Shown here piece by piece: positions 11,093 through 21,737 of a DNA stretch of 64,000 nucleotides (positions are counted from its first letter, which is position 1; every line of letters begins with the position of its first letter). The notes beneath the pieces are model-generated. The model was not told where the DNA came from, made no database searches, and saw only the letters and a program-made list of their open reading frames with translations. The DNA comes from Halictus rubicundus (lineage: Eukaryota; Arthropoda; Insecta; Hymenoptera; Halictidae), in NCBI RefSeq assembly GCF_050948215.1, contig NW_027488566.1, positions 1,105,501 to 1,169,500 of the forward strand, read 5' to 3'. Position numbers and translations under genes: made by a program.

Positions 11093-13655
11093 ATCCAAAA
11101 ATTGTTTAATACAAAGCGGGATATAATACGGTGTAAGTTAAGAAGTAATATCATTGATCTTCTAATAAGTAATATCACTGAAAAAGTTAAGAAATAATTT
11201 CATTGATGGAAAAGCAAAAAATCATTTATTACATAGGAATGCAGATATCGATAGAAATACAGATATAGTAAATATGTTCCAGTGTTGAAATCCTGACGAC
11301 TAACGCATTTTTTAAAAGTTTTATTATGTTTTATCATTGTATATTTATATTATCAATTTAAATCGATTAAATTTCAATATAATGATAAGTACCGATTTCA
11401 TTTTGATAAAACATAGCAGGCCGCCGAAAATGATCGGAAAGTAGTAAAATATATCAGCTAGCAAAATTCCATTTAAATTATATAATCAACATGGATCAGA
11501 CAGGACGTCAGTATCAATCAACGTTCGAAATTACGATAACATAAAAGGGAGAAAAGACCGCACTAGTTCAAGTAAAGGTAGATGAACTTATGTCACATCA
11601 CACAAACGTAACAGTAACTTGTTCGGAAACCGGAAAATGAACACATGATATTCATAAAGACTTCTTAAAATTTAATATATATATTTTATATATAAATAAT
11701 AATATATAATAATAGTAAATAATTCTGTTGTTAGTAAATAAATACATGTTACTTATAATTCAAAATACAATTTTATGCGTGAAATTTAATCGATTGAAAT
11801 TAATAATATAAATAGACAATGATAAAACATAATAAAAAAAAATGCATTAGTCGGCAAGATTTGAACCCTGGTCGTTCGGCTGAAAACTTGGTACCTTACC
11901 GTCGTGCCACACCGATTCTTGTAATCTAAGAAAAATACGGCATTATATAAGAAATAATGAAACTTTAATCGTCAATATGTCGAAAACTATTGAGTATCTG
12001 CCCCTATAATGGTATATATTCGTGAACAGGAGAACTAGATCTACAAGTGTGCAAAATTTCAACAGAATCGGTGACCCGAAGGTCGTGGCCTCTCCTTTTA
12101 GCCTTGGAATCAGGCCTCTGGAAGTTGCGAATGTGTTTGCTTGTACGATCTGATTTGCAACTCAATGTCGATTGTTAGCATGCCATAAAACTCCAGATGT
12201 GACACAGTAGGGATGTGCGGGCCGGCTCGTGAATCGGGCACTCGAATCGGGACACGTCGAGCGGTCCGAGCCTTTCGGACGGCCCATGACCCGACTTCAT
12301 CGAGCGCGTTCGAAAAGAATCGGGCAAGTTCGGGCGAGCGAGTTATCGCAATACCCAAGATTTAACTCTGCGTTCTTTTTGAAATAGATAATGGTAATAA
12401 TAGTATTTCATTTGTAACTTATAACGTGATTTTTAATATATTTGATTTTTTTAATAACTACATTAGGTATATTCGGCAAGTAAAGAAAAACTTAAAAGAC
12501 AATATTTACGGCATTTTGACGAATTTGTTTCGAATGAACTTACGTATAAATCGATAATATCATTAACACATAGAAGGTATATAAATATGGTAAATTATAA
12601 TAATTTTTTGGAGAGTGATGTTATTATTAACTTCTATATGGCTTGCTTAATATCGTGTTATTTAACTTGCTGAACTATCATTAACCTTACGTAAATTGTG
12701 CAACGCCTACTGACTCCGTGAATTCATTTTCTCACGTAAGTCTCGCAGGATACTGCACAAAGATCCCTTGTTCAAGGATCTTTCCCCGAAACTTGTATCG
12801 CCTTTCTCCTGAGTGTCTGCCTGCAATGTGTGAATTGTCATTGAGTGGAGTACGGCTGGTCTGTCTTCCCGCTTCTAGACCCGTACCCAAGCCCGTAACG
12901 AATTCTTAGGGCCAAGCATGCCAATAAATAACTAAAAAATGACAGTGTCTCACTCGATCGTAAAACAGATCCAGACATGATGTCTGAGCATGGGCAATCA
13001 TGATGTCTAGATAATTCTAGAAAAATATAATATTAAATTCCCTACATTTCAATTTAAATAAGATAAGCTAATTTTTAAAGTAAGTGAAATTACAATCAAA
13101 GTAAATACTTTTATCTACACGTATAACTCCACACAATCAAATTGTACAAAAATTTTAACAGCTTATAGCTGGCAAAGATTATTCGAAGAAAATTATTCGA
13201 AGCGTTTGAATAGCAATACAGATCAAATTATATCGTGTTTAGTGTCATTTTAATCAGAAAAACTCCACAAATAGGTTGATGGAAGTGCTATAAAAAAATA
13301 ATGAAAAATAAAGAAGTTTTGTAATTTGATTAGTAGTAGTTTCACACCGATATACCTGCTCTCGCCTCGGATCGCGCGGCTGCCGTTTATTGCACCGCTG
13401 GGCGACCGAGGTGGCAGGAGCTTCTGGGCCTGGGCCGACGGGGCTCGAAGCCGCTTATTCAAGCTGACGAAAATTATTCGAAATTCGGAAGAATTAGTCG
13501 TAGCCTCCGAATAACAGTACAGATAAAAAATGAAAATTTAATTTGAAGCTTCGAATATAAAAAAGTATTTTTATTCGTCGGATAAATTCTCATCTAATAA
13601 AATTATTTATTCGACACTCGTCCAATAAAGATGCTTTTTTTTATTCGAACCTTCA
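10718..13655 (+). repeat. Left arm of the inverted duplication
   Basis: About 2.94 kb that is near-identical to the reverse complement of 27521-31255 once the 786-bp solo LTR and its 5-bp duplication are removed from that arm. Even chance reading frames, for example 12718-12909 versus 28261-28452, are unchanged. The arm holds part of the foldback element, tRNA-like sequence, AT-rich DNA, a CGGGC/TCGGGC-rich patch at 12205-12345 and a TTCGAATAA MITE relative ending at the break. No protein-coding gene is supported. Confidence 0.85.
11849..11917 (-). ncRNA. tRNA-like sequence (SINE head or tRNA pseudogene)
   Basis: On the minus strand TGGCACGACGGTA resembles a pol III box A. About 40 bases further on, GGTTCAAATC resembles box B. 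The outer bases (TCGG.../...CCGA) could form a short acceptor-like stem. Spacing fits a tRNA, but the anticodon arm is not convincing. The downstream sequence (GCATTTTTTT..ATGTTTTATCATTGT) is repeated elsewhere in the arm, which suggests a tRNA-derived SINE rather than a functional tRNA. Confidence 0.45.
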
Positions 13656-13827
13656 AATAAAAAATAAAGATAAAGTATCTGTTATTCGAATTTTTATTTA
13701 AATAATTTTTTATCCCAAATAATGCCCATCTCTGCGAGGGCCGTTAGCACCGTGAAAGATTTACTTAATATTTAATTGAATTTAATAATTACAAAGAGTG
13801 TATCATGAACGAAGTGCATGCACTTGG

Positions 13828-14626
13828 AACTGTTACAGAAATATGTAAGATCACCCTTTCGATGAAGTATCGAATCAGGTTTGTAACACGAGCGACTGGA
13901 ATCCGCCTCTTTTGAGGAGTTTAGTACACACTGCATGTCTAGCCTTCCTTTAATTAGTTTTGGAGGCAGGTCTCTGGAAGTTGTGGATGCATTCGCTTGT
14001 ATGGTCTGGCTTGCGAGTTAGCGTACCATAAAACTCCAGATGTGACACAGAACACAAGTAGGTGTGCTGGGCGCTACGTCACCAACGTACTAAAGGACTG
14101 AAATGAAGGAAACACTTTTGTTTTTTCAATGATCGTCGCAAAAAATTGTTCTTCCTTGAATATGGATGGTACCATGGTATTGAGTTGTAAAAGAGTGCAA
14201 TGCAGCCCATAAAAAATTAGTAGAACGGTGAAATAAAGAGCAAACTAGAATGTTTTCGAGTAAAATTATTTAAAAATAGTTCTAATGTGTTTTTAAAGTC
14301 ATCTAGTAAAAATCTTATGGTGCTGAGGTGGAAAAAATATTTATTCATGAAAGAAAACTTTTTCAATTAATAATAACAGTAGCTAAATATATGCAAAGAT
14401 GGTGTCGATGACAATAGCTCATTATTAGATTAATATTCAGGTTGATCGCTTTTAAACTTCGATATGAGGTCTGTATTTGTTCGAATTTTTCCGGGTTTTC
14501 CATTTTTTACAACTAGAGTTTGCAACTACAAAATTGGAAAAAAATAAAATACGTATCATTACAATTAATATTATTCTTAATTTATATTAATTAGAGATTT
14601 GGTACACAAGATTTACATGTTAGTTA
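13828..14626 (+). repeat. Dispersed repeat R, copy 2
   Basis: Direct copy of 33680-34523, from GGAACTGTTACAG.AATATGTAAG to AGATTTACATGTTAGTTAC, with scattered differences and small indels. It contains AATAAA-like and T-rich words but no long reading frame. Function and superfamily are unknown. Confidence 0.7.
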
Positions 14627-14696
14627 CATCTTTCATGTAATTAAGCTGTACGTTCTAATCCTGGTTAAAAAAATAATGTGCGTTCAGTTTTATGCT

Positions 14697-14785
14697 AAAA
14701 GACGGACCGGTTCTGTTCCAGGAAAGACTGACCGGTTCTGTGCCATGCTAAAAGACTGACCGGTTCTGTGCCACGCTAAGGCTGA
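14697..14785 (-). repeat. Minisatellite, inverted copy of the one at 6372
   Basis: Three or more units of ACCGGTTCTGTGCCATGCTAAAAGACTG-type sequence. The reverse complement is the same ~27-bp unit found at 6372-6500 with small changes. Confidence 0.7.
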
Positions 14786-16635
14786 GCAGATGTCAGCACC
14801 ACAGACGAGGTATAAGGATAGACCTATCATCCAATGCATTGTCACGTCTGCCGACGTGTTGCTGCGCTAGGTTATAACTAGATGTCACGCCTATCGACAT
14901 GTTGCGTTAGCTTCTGAATAGATGTCGCGCCGTCGGGATGTTGTGTTTGGTTATAACTAGATGTCGCGTTAGGTCATAAGTTGTATAATATATAGATAGC
15001 CATTACATTACATCACATAGAATTCTAAGTCCCGTATTCCCCATCTCCGAGGCGCGCCAAGATGCGCGACATTACGTCACCGCGCTCTAGCGAGCCCCAC
15101 TACGACGCGTAATACGTCACGCGCCCCTCCACGCGATCTCCGAGCGAAAGAGGTCTGGACAATTCCGGAGGAAGTCGTTCTCATCCGCGACCTGGTCGCG
15201 TCAACATCTCGCGTTTCCATTTCAAACGTTACTACCTCTTATTATATCTAGCTGTTCCAATATTTAGTATTAAGAGTCTTGTATTCCAACTACTTCTTTG
15301 AATATATATATATTTAGTGTTAACCATTCAAATCCTGCCATTTATTACCCGCCAATCCCGCGCAAGAGAGTGCCGCGCCGCGCCGGTTGTAACCACTAAT
15401 TACGCCAGTTGTTTCGCCCTCTCGTGTCTAACAATCCAATCCATTCGGCGAACGTCTGCACCATCTCGCGGCCGCGCAGCATCAGGACCAACATCTTCAG
15501 AGAGAGAGCCATCGACCTAAGAGGGACAAGGACACCGACCTATTCTCCGTAGCCAATCCGAGGGAGCACGGCTGCCCCATCTGTCTCTGTTTCTTGCAAT
15601 CTGTCCAGGACTGTTGGTGAGTAGCATATCTACATATTTACGTGGAACCGTGGACCCGGCTGGACTTCGAACGTACGAGTCGAGTGAGCCAAATGGTTGT
15701 AATTTTGAAGCGTCTCTCCGCGGTAAAATCGCGAAGCGTCTTTACCATCGCGTAACCAACCGCGGGACGTAACAGCATTTTCGTGTCCAACGTTTTTGGG
15801 GTCACGTAACCCTATTACCATTTTCGTGTCACATCCTGTATTACCAACTGGAACTAAAATCTGCTGACAGCGTCGTTAGTGGTAGGAATTAAAATTAAAA
15901 ATAGCTATATATATATAGTCACTGCAGTCTCGCGAATACAATAGAATATTGTTTTCTAAAACGCTTTAACGATTTCAAATACTAATTTCGGTTATGATTA
16001 GTTAAACTTTATGTTGGGTATAAATAACAAATGAATGAAACTGTACGTACAATAAAGAATATGTTTAACTGCAAAATTCGAAATGTTGTAAACAGCCAAA
16101 TATTAATATGTAATTTATAAATGTAACGTATACGCGAATAAATTCATTGTTCAGAACTGTATTGTTATTGTTATAGGATGATATCATTTTGTTCCTATTA
16201 TTAATTAACTACATTGCTTTGAACAGTAATTATTATATAAATATTTTTTAAATGGTTTTTATGAAAATTTTCATGAACATTACAAGACAAATGTTTTAAT
16301 AACTTACTAAAAATACAAAGCCAAGCTTTGAACGTAACTTGGTTATATATAAATAACCTTTTGTAATTTTGAAATTTGAACACCAATTATTACTATATTT
16401 GTTAACAATAAATAAAAGATTCGTCTTAACATCAGCTACAACAATATGTAATAAAAAATACTTAGTTTTATATTTACTTAAAAAATTAAGATGACCATAA
16501 TTTTTTATCAAAAAAATTTTTGTCTATTGGGATTTATAGATAACTGAGTATCGATTAACTTTTGTTGGAAACATTATTCTGCCAGATTATCCGAAATGTT
16601 TAAAACATCCCCAGATGGCTTCTTTTGGGTCACTG
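14786..16635. other. Unassigned region, probably old LTR or repeat DNA
   Basis: 14810-14990 contains several degenerate repeats of the type GATGTCGCGCC..CGACATGTTG. Near 14985 a TATAATATATAG box precedes a CpG-rich stretch to about 15600; this resembles an LTR promoter and leader, but no LTR ends or TSD could be fixed. 15870-16635 is AT-rich and empty. There is no convincing gene. Confidence 0.4.
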
Positions 16636-16639
16636 AGAT

Positions 16640-16968
16640 TGTGACAGGGACCACACCTGATTATGGCCCGTTGCACACGGCAACACCTTCGTTGCGCACG
16701 GCAACACCTTCGTTGCACACGGTACCACCTTCGGAGAAGTCCTGTTGATAAGAAGGGATCAAATATCCTCAGCGGTCAGTTGTCTCCGACGGTATAAGAG
16801 GCCGCCGCCCCAGGGCACGAGCGTTCAGTTTTGTTTTAGTATCGCCTACGTACGTTCTCCGTGTATTTCAATCATTGTAATAATCTTTGTAACTAACTCA
16901 GTGGTACTCAACTCCGGTTGAGCAATAAAGTTTTTTTTTTATATTTTCTTCTTGATTATTACGTGACA
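16640..16968 (+). mobile_element. 5' LTR of the errantivirus-like element (329 bp)
   Basis: TGTGACAGGG ... ATTACGTGACA. It contains two full copies of a 21-bp unit (GGCAACACCTTCGTTGC.CAC) plus a partial copy, where the 3' LTR has one fewer. A TATAAG box lies at 16793-16798 and an AATAAA at 16924-16929. Confidence 0.95.
16793..16798 (+). promoter_or_regulatory. LTR promoter TATA box
   Basis: TATAAG in the context GACGGTATAAGAGGCC, about 130 bp upstream of the AATAAA signal and identical in both LTRs. Confidence 0.6.
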
Positions 16969-16971
16969 TTT

Positions 16972-16989
16972 TGGCGATCCTGCCAGGAT
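16972..16989 (+). other. Primer-binding site
   Basis: Three bases after the LTR end, TGGCGATCCTGCCAGGAT reads as the complement of a tRNA 3' end with CCA. The TGGCGA start resembles the tRNA-Arg-type primer sites of mdg1/412-like elements, but the exact tRNA is an inference. Confidence 0.7.
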
Positions 16990-17156
16990 CCATCGAGTCT
17001 TGTGATAAACGAAATTACGATTTCGGCCTACGGGAATCCACAAGCACGAGGATCAACGAACCGGAAGAATCTTGTGTAAAACGGAGCTACGACTTCGGCC
17101 TACGGGAACCTAAGATCAACGGAAGATTTTGGAGACGATACGGGTTTCTACGAAAG

Positions 17157-17162
17157 GTGAGC
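17157..17162 (+). promoter_or_regulatory. Candidate splice donor in the leader
   Basis: AAG|GTGAGC is a near-consensus 5' splice site in the untranslated leader upstream of gag. No ATG precedes it after the LTR TATA box. It could supply the 5' exon of a spliced env message. Confidence 0.45.
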
Positions 17163-17247
17163 CCTGGCTTCTTATTCTCAATACCGTGATAGGAGAGATA
17201 GCTTCTCTAGCAACAGTTCAAGAGACAGTGTAGGTTCAGTTAGAATC

Positions 17248-18579
17248 ATGAGTAAACCACAACCGAGCACCTCTGACGCTCAAGTGAAAGAATTATTGGA
17301 GACAATTAGAAAACAGAATGAGACTATTACTCGCCAACAAGATATGTACAGCCAAAGAATTTCCACGCTAGAAGCCGCTTTACAATCGGTAGACAAAGAG
17401 AATAAGAAACGCGTTAAAGAAATTGAGATATTAGGCAGAAATCTAACAGGCTTGAGCATGACTGAAGATGACGATGCGGATTATACTTCCGTCTTTACCG
17501 AAGACGATTCCGCGATTAGATCTAAAATCAAAACCACTGCACCACCTGCCCCAACGCGAGAAAATGCACCTGGCGAAACGAGCTCGCAGAGCTCTAACCT
17601 GAGAGCCAAGGATGCCATACGTTACATCCCGACTCTCAACGGAGATGATGATGTAGGAGTTGAAGATTTTATTAAAGAAGTCAAATCACTTCGAAGCATG
17701 TGTATGGAACAGATGCTATTGTTGAAAGCAATTAAAGTAGAAAAGATAGTAGGCAAAGCAGCACAAAGCATTCGTAACATGAATATTGAAACGTATGCCG
17801 AGCTTTACGAAGCACTGCGTACTAATGTAGCCACACAGGCTTCTGCAGACGAATTTAACGAACAACTTCGGGAAATAAAGCAAGGAGCTACCGAAACCGT
17901 GCAGAATTTCAACATTCGATTCCGTAAAACTTTGAATAAACTAACGTACGCCATTACTAACGAGTATCCACAACCCATAACCAGAAGAGTAATGATGGAG
18001 GCAACCATGAAGAGAGTTACGAAAATCTACATAAACGGTCTCAAGAGAGAGATCGGACACATGATATTCACCAGCAAACCCACGACTTTGATCGAAGCTG
18101 AAAAGGAAGCTGCCGATGTGGAGAGATACCTCCGAGAAGAACGCCACGACTCATTCCGTCGCCAACGCCCAGCGATGGTCAGACCACCCGTTATTCCAAA
18201 CAAGAGATACCAGAGCTACGTACCGCCGCGCACGCCGCAGATTCAGCCGACCGCTGTTACCAGACCCAGCCCGTTCAACCAGATGGAGAGAAGACCGCTG
18301 ATCGACCGACAACAGGTTAAATGCTTCAAATGTGGAAAAATCGGCCACACCGCCAACCAGTGCTCAAATTTTCAAGTGCGAGCCCCACAGGAACGCGGAC
18401 CACCGCGAGTGAACAACACTGTGGTATCAACCGAGGAAGAAACGAACTATTACGAATCAACACCGTCACCGGGCAACTACCAACAATCCTATTACGATCC
18501 CCATCCGGACAACAATGGAGATTTCTCGTCGATTCAGGAGCAGGAGTCAACCTTGTCAGACGAAGACCTGCAGGAATGA
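17248..18579 (+). CDS. gag: Gag polyprotein of the errantivirus-like element
   Basis: 443 codons from the first ATG of the leader, so start choice is clear. The N-terminus is coiled-coil-like (glutamine- and lysine-rich, about residues 10-70). The centre is a capsid-like region (YIPTLNGDDDVGVEDFIKEV and following helices, about 125-290). A basic proline-rich part follows, then one CCHC knuckle at about residues 359-372 (CFKCGKIGHTANQC). The last ~70 residues are acidic and polar and overlap the start of pol in another frame. Gag would form the particle shell and bind the genomic RNA. Confidence 0.93.
   Translation: MSKPQPSTSDAQVKELLETIRKQNETITRQQDMYSQRISTLEAALQSVDKENKKRVKEIEILGRNLTGLSMTEDDDADYTSVFTEDDSAIRSKIKTTAPPAPTRENAPGETSSQSSNLRAKDAIRYIPTLNGDDDVGVEDFIKEVKSLRSMCMEQMLLLKAIKVEKIVGKAAQSIRNMNIETYAELYEALRTNVATQASADEFNEQLREIKQGATETVQNFNIRFRKTLNKLTYAITNEYPQPITRRVMMEATMKRVTKIYINGLKREIGHMIFTSKPTTLIEAEKEAADVERYLREERHDSFRRQRPAMVRPPVIPNKRYQSYVPPRTPQIQPTAVTRPSPFNQMERRPLIDRQQVKCFKCGKIGHTANQCSNFQVRAPQERGPPRVNNTVVSTEEETNYYESTPSPGNYQQSYYDPHPDNNGDFSSIQEQESTLSDEDLQE
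18366..18372 (+). promoter_or_regulatory. Candidate -1 ribosomal frameshift heptamer
   Basis: A AAT TTT in the gag frame, immediately after the last cysteine of the zinc knuckle. It fits the X XXY YYZ rule, and a -1 slip enters the pol frame just before the protease. The pol frame is offset by -1 from gag, as required. No downstream pseudoknot was modelled. Confidence 0.7.
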
Positions 18580-21500
18580 AGATCTATACCGACCACGAAA
18601 CCAAACAGTTTGCTATGGGACATTCTAAATTCCGAACGAACGAATTCACTAATTTTAGAATAGCCGGTCAATTTGTAAAATTTTATATCGTAGACGAAAC
18701 TTTTCCTATCATTGAAGACGGCATATTCGGGTTACCAGCCATGAAACAATTTAACTTCAGCATCACTAACAATCATTTGAAATTAAACGACACGATATTA
18801 ACATTTCAGAATCAAACTATCCAACCAGGCGAGATAATCCACGAACTTGTGTACCTCGAGGGAAAACCTACCACGGTATGCTTTATCAATTGTGGTGAGT
18901 CAGAAAAACAAATTACTAACAATATTGAAAATTCTAACACCTACGATCAAATATCCACCTTTAAAGAAATAATTAGACTTTCACATATAGAAAACAGTTT
19001 GAAACAACCTATAGAAAAATTGCTTCTCTTTTATATCGATGTTTTCAATTTAGAAAAAGAATTCCTACCTTGCACCAACCTCACTAAACACACGATAACA
19101 CTAAAAGAAAACAAGGTCATTAACACAAAATCGTACAAACCACCTGAATGCCACAAAGCAGAAATTAGCAAGCAAATGGACGAGATGTTAGAAAAAGGAA
19201 TAATTGAACCCAGCGATTCCCCTTACAATTCACCAGTCTGGGTGGTACCGAAAAAATCAGACGCATCAGGCAAACAAAAGTGGAGGATAGTTATCGACTT
19301 TAGAAAACTGAACGAATTGACTGACCAGGACGCATACCCCTTACCCGACATAGACGACATTTTATCACAACTCGGAAACGCGAAATTCTTCTCAGCTTTA
19401 GACTTATCCTCGGGTTTCCATCAAATCCCGATGGAAGAGAAATCCAAAAAATACACCGCCTTTTCTACTCCCCAAGGACACTATCATTATAATAGAATGC
19501 CATTTGGACTGAAGAACGCCCCAGCAACTTTCCAGAGAATGATGGATACCGCCCTACGTGGACTTATAAACAAACATTGCTTCGTGTATCTAGACGATAT
19601 TGTAATATTCGGACAATCCATCGAAGAACATAACAGAAATTTAGCAATCGTGTTACAAAGATTAAGAGAATTAGGATTGAAACTGCAACCGGACAAATGT
19701 GAATTTCTAAAGCCAGAACTAGAGTACTTAGGCCACATAGTAACCTCTGAAGGAATAAAGCCCAATCCAAAGAAACTAGAAGCCGTTCAAAATTTCAAAA
19801 TCCCTAAAACACCGACCGACGTAAAATCATTCTTAGGACTCGCGGGATACTATCGAAAATTTATACGAAACTTTAGCAAAATCGCGAAACCATTGACCGA
19901 ACTGACGAAAAAGACCGTACCGTTTCACTGGAACGAACAGACGCAGACCAGCTTTGACACACTAAAAAAGAAATTATGTACCGCACCAGTTCTCAAATTC
20001 CCTGACTTTGAAAAACAATACACCCTAACGACTGACGCAAGTAATTTAGGAATAGGAGCCATCCTTTCGCAAGACGGACACCCCTGTTGCTATATTTCAC
20101 GAACTCTCAATCCGCCCGAACGAAATTACTCGACTACCGAAAAGGAGCTGTTAGCAATTGTATGGGCAACTAAAAGACTTCGACAATACCTGTTAGGAAG
20201 AAAATTCATTATTAGAACCGATCACCAAGCCTTGACATGGTTACAAAATTGCAAAGACCCCTCATCTCGACTGATCAGGTGGAGACTACGACTAGAGGAA
20301 TACGAATACGAAATACGGTACACTAAAGGAAAAGACAATACCGCTGCCGACTGTTTATCCCGAATTCACGCGATTACAGCACAAGACGAACCCACAGACT
20401 TACTGTCCAGATACCAAACCTGGGAAACCTCAGACGAACTTCCGAAACCACTAAAGATCGTACCCAATAAAAAGAACTTCTTCCAACTAACTTCAGACCA
20501 ATTAGGCGCGTACGAAGGTAAAGAAAAATGGCTAAACATGTTGAATAAAATCATCAGGAACACGAATCGAATTGGTATAGGAGACAATGATATTTCAATT
20601 CAGGATAGAAATACGATCAAGAGAATGCTCATGTTCTTTAACGACACGGACAAAGAGATAGAATTTGCATGGGAACCAGTAAAAGAATTGACCGACGACG
20701 AAATTAAACAAATTATCAAAGAAAATCACGAATTAATCGGACACCCCGGAATACAGAAAACCTATGACAGAATCAAAATTAACTACAAAATATCGAACTT
20801 GTTTAAACTAATTCAGGAATACATTGAGACATGCGACACTTGCCAACGAGCTAAACTCACGCGAATTCGCCCAAGAGAAGAACCATGCATAACCGACACC
20901 CCGATAGACTCGAACGAAAAAATAGCTATGGATTTGTTAGGACCGTTACAAAAAACGAAGAACGGTAATCAGTACATACTCTCGATTCATGACGAACTGA
21001 CTAAATATCTTATACTAGTACCCCTCAAGACGCAACGAACCGAATCCATATGGGACGCCCTACTGAACCACTACATTTATATATTCTCCGCACCCAAGAA
21101 AATACTAACAGACAGAGGACAGAATTTCATTTCCGAACTAATGCAAAGATACGAGGAAGCTTTTAACATAAAACATATCAAAACTACCGCATTCCACCCG
21201 CAAAGCAACGGATCCCTAGAAAGAACGCACGCAGTTGTCACTGACATGTTAAAATCGATACAACAAACATCCACCGACGAATGGGACGAACAATTGAACT
21301 TTGTTTGCTTAGCGTATAACACAATGACACACGACGCCACAGGCTACACACCTTTTGAACTAACGTTTGGACACAAAGCTAACCTACCTTCAACCATTTC
21401 CAAAAATCCTCAGCGAAGTTACGAAGACGAAGTATCCTTTCGAAAAAAAGAATGGGACTCACGATTGAAAAGAGCCCGAGACACCTTGCTAAAGAGTAAA

Positions 21501-21737
21501 CAAAGATATCAAAGAGACCAGCGACGTAAAATTATTAAACCGCAATCAATTTTCAAAGAAGGAGATCAAGTTTTGATACACAATGATCATAAGGAACACA
21601 AATTAGACATAGAATGGTTAGGACCATTCACGATTGATAAAGTATGCACACCGTATTATGTCATTAACGATAAGAAAGTACACGGTAACAGACTAAAATC
21701 TTATTTTCCAGGACGACAATCCTCTTCGCGGGATTAA
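18366..21737 (+). CDS. pol: Pol polyprotein (protease, RT, RNase H, integrase)
   Basis: Open in the -1 frame relative to gag; the frame extends up to an ATG at 18321, but expression is probably by frameshift at 18366-18372. Counting from 18321: protease VDSGAGV with D near residue 71; reverse transcriptase with YLDD near 423-426; RNase H beginning TTDASNLG near 572; integrase HHCC zinc domain near 805-845; catalytic D near 871, D near 931 and E near 967 (35 residues between the last two). A GPF-type C-terminal module (WLGPFTIDKV) lies near the end. All catalytic residues looked for are present, so the enzyme may be active. Confidence 0.95.
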   Translation, partial: KFSSASPTGTRTTASEQHCGINRGRNELLRINTVTGQLPTILLRSPSGQQWRFLVDSGAGVNLVRRRPAGMKIYTDHETKQFAMGHSKFRTNEFTNFRIAGQFVKFYIVDETFPIIEDGIFGLPAMKQFNFSITNNHLKLNDTILTFQNQTIQPGEIIHELVYLEGKPTTVCFINCGESEKQITNNIENSNTYDQISTFKEIIRLSHIENSLKQPIEKLLLFYIDVFNLEKEFLPCTNLTKHTITLKENKVINTKSYKPPECHKAEISKQMDEMLEKGIIEPSDSPYNSPVWVVPKKSDASGKQKWRIVIDFRKLNELTDQDAYPLPDIDDILSQLGNAKFFSALDLSSGFHQIPMEEKSKKYTAFSTPQGHYHYNRMPFGLKNAPATFQRMMDTALRGLINKHCFVYLDDIVIFGQSIEEHNRNLAIVLQRLRELGLKLQPDKCEFLKPELEYLGHIVTSEGIKPNPKKLEAVQNFKIPKTPTDVKSFLGLAGYYRKFIRNFSKIAKPLTELTKKTVPFHWNEQTQTSFDTLKKKLCTAPVLKFPDFEKQYTLTTDASNLGIGAILSQDGHPCCYISRTLNPPERNYSTTEKELLAIVWATKRLRQYLLGRKFIIRTDHQALTWLQNCKDPSSRLIRWRLRLEEYEYEIRYTKGKDNTAADCLSRIHAITAQDEPTDLLSRYQTWETSDELPKPLKIVPNKKNFFQLTSDQLGAYEGKEKWLNMLNKIIRNTNRIGIGDNDISIQDRNTIKRMLMFFNDTDKEIEFAWEPVKELTDDEIKQIIKENHELIGHPGIQKTYDRIKINYKISNLFKLIQEYIETCDTCQRAKLTRIRPREEPCITDTPIDSNEKIAMDLLGPLQKTKNGNQYILSIHDELTKYLILVPLKTQRTESIWDALLNHYIYIFSAPKKILTDRGQNFISELMQRYEEAFNIKHIKTTAFHPQSNGSLERTHAVVTDMLKSIQQTSTDEWDEQLNFVCLAYNTMTHDATGYTPFELTFGHKANLPSTISKNPQRSYEDEVSFRKKEWDSRLKRARDTLLKSKQRYQRDQRRKIIKPQSIFKEGDQVLIHNDHKEHKLDIEWLGPFTIDKVCTPYYVINDKKVHGNRLKSYFPGRQSSSRD

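Noticed and set aside
12718..12909. A 63-codon frame identical in both inverted arms
   Set aside because: The arms are near-identical throughout, so identity of a short frame is not evidence for coding.
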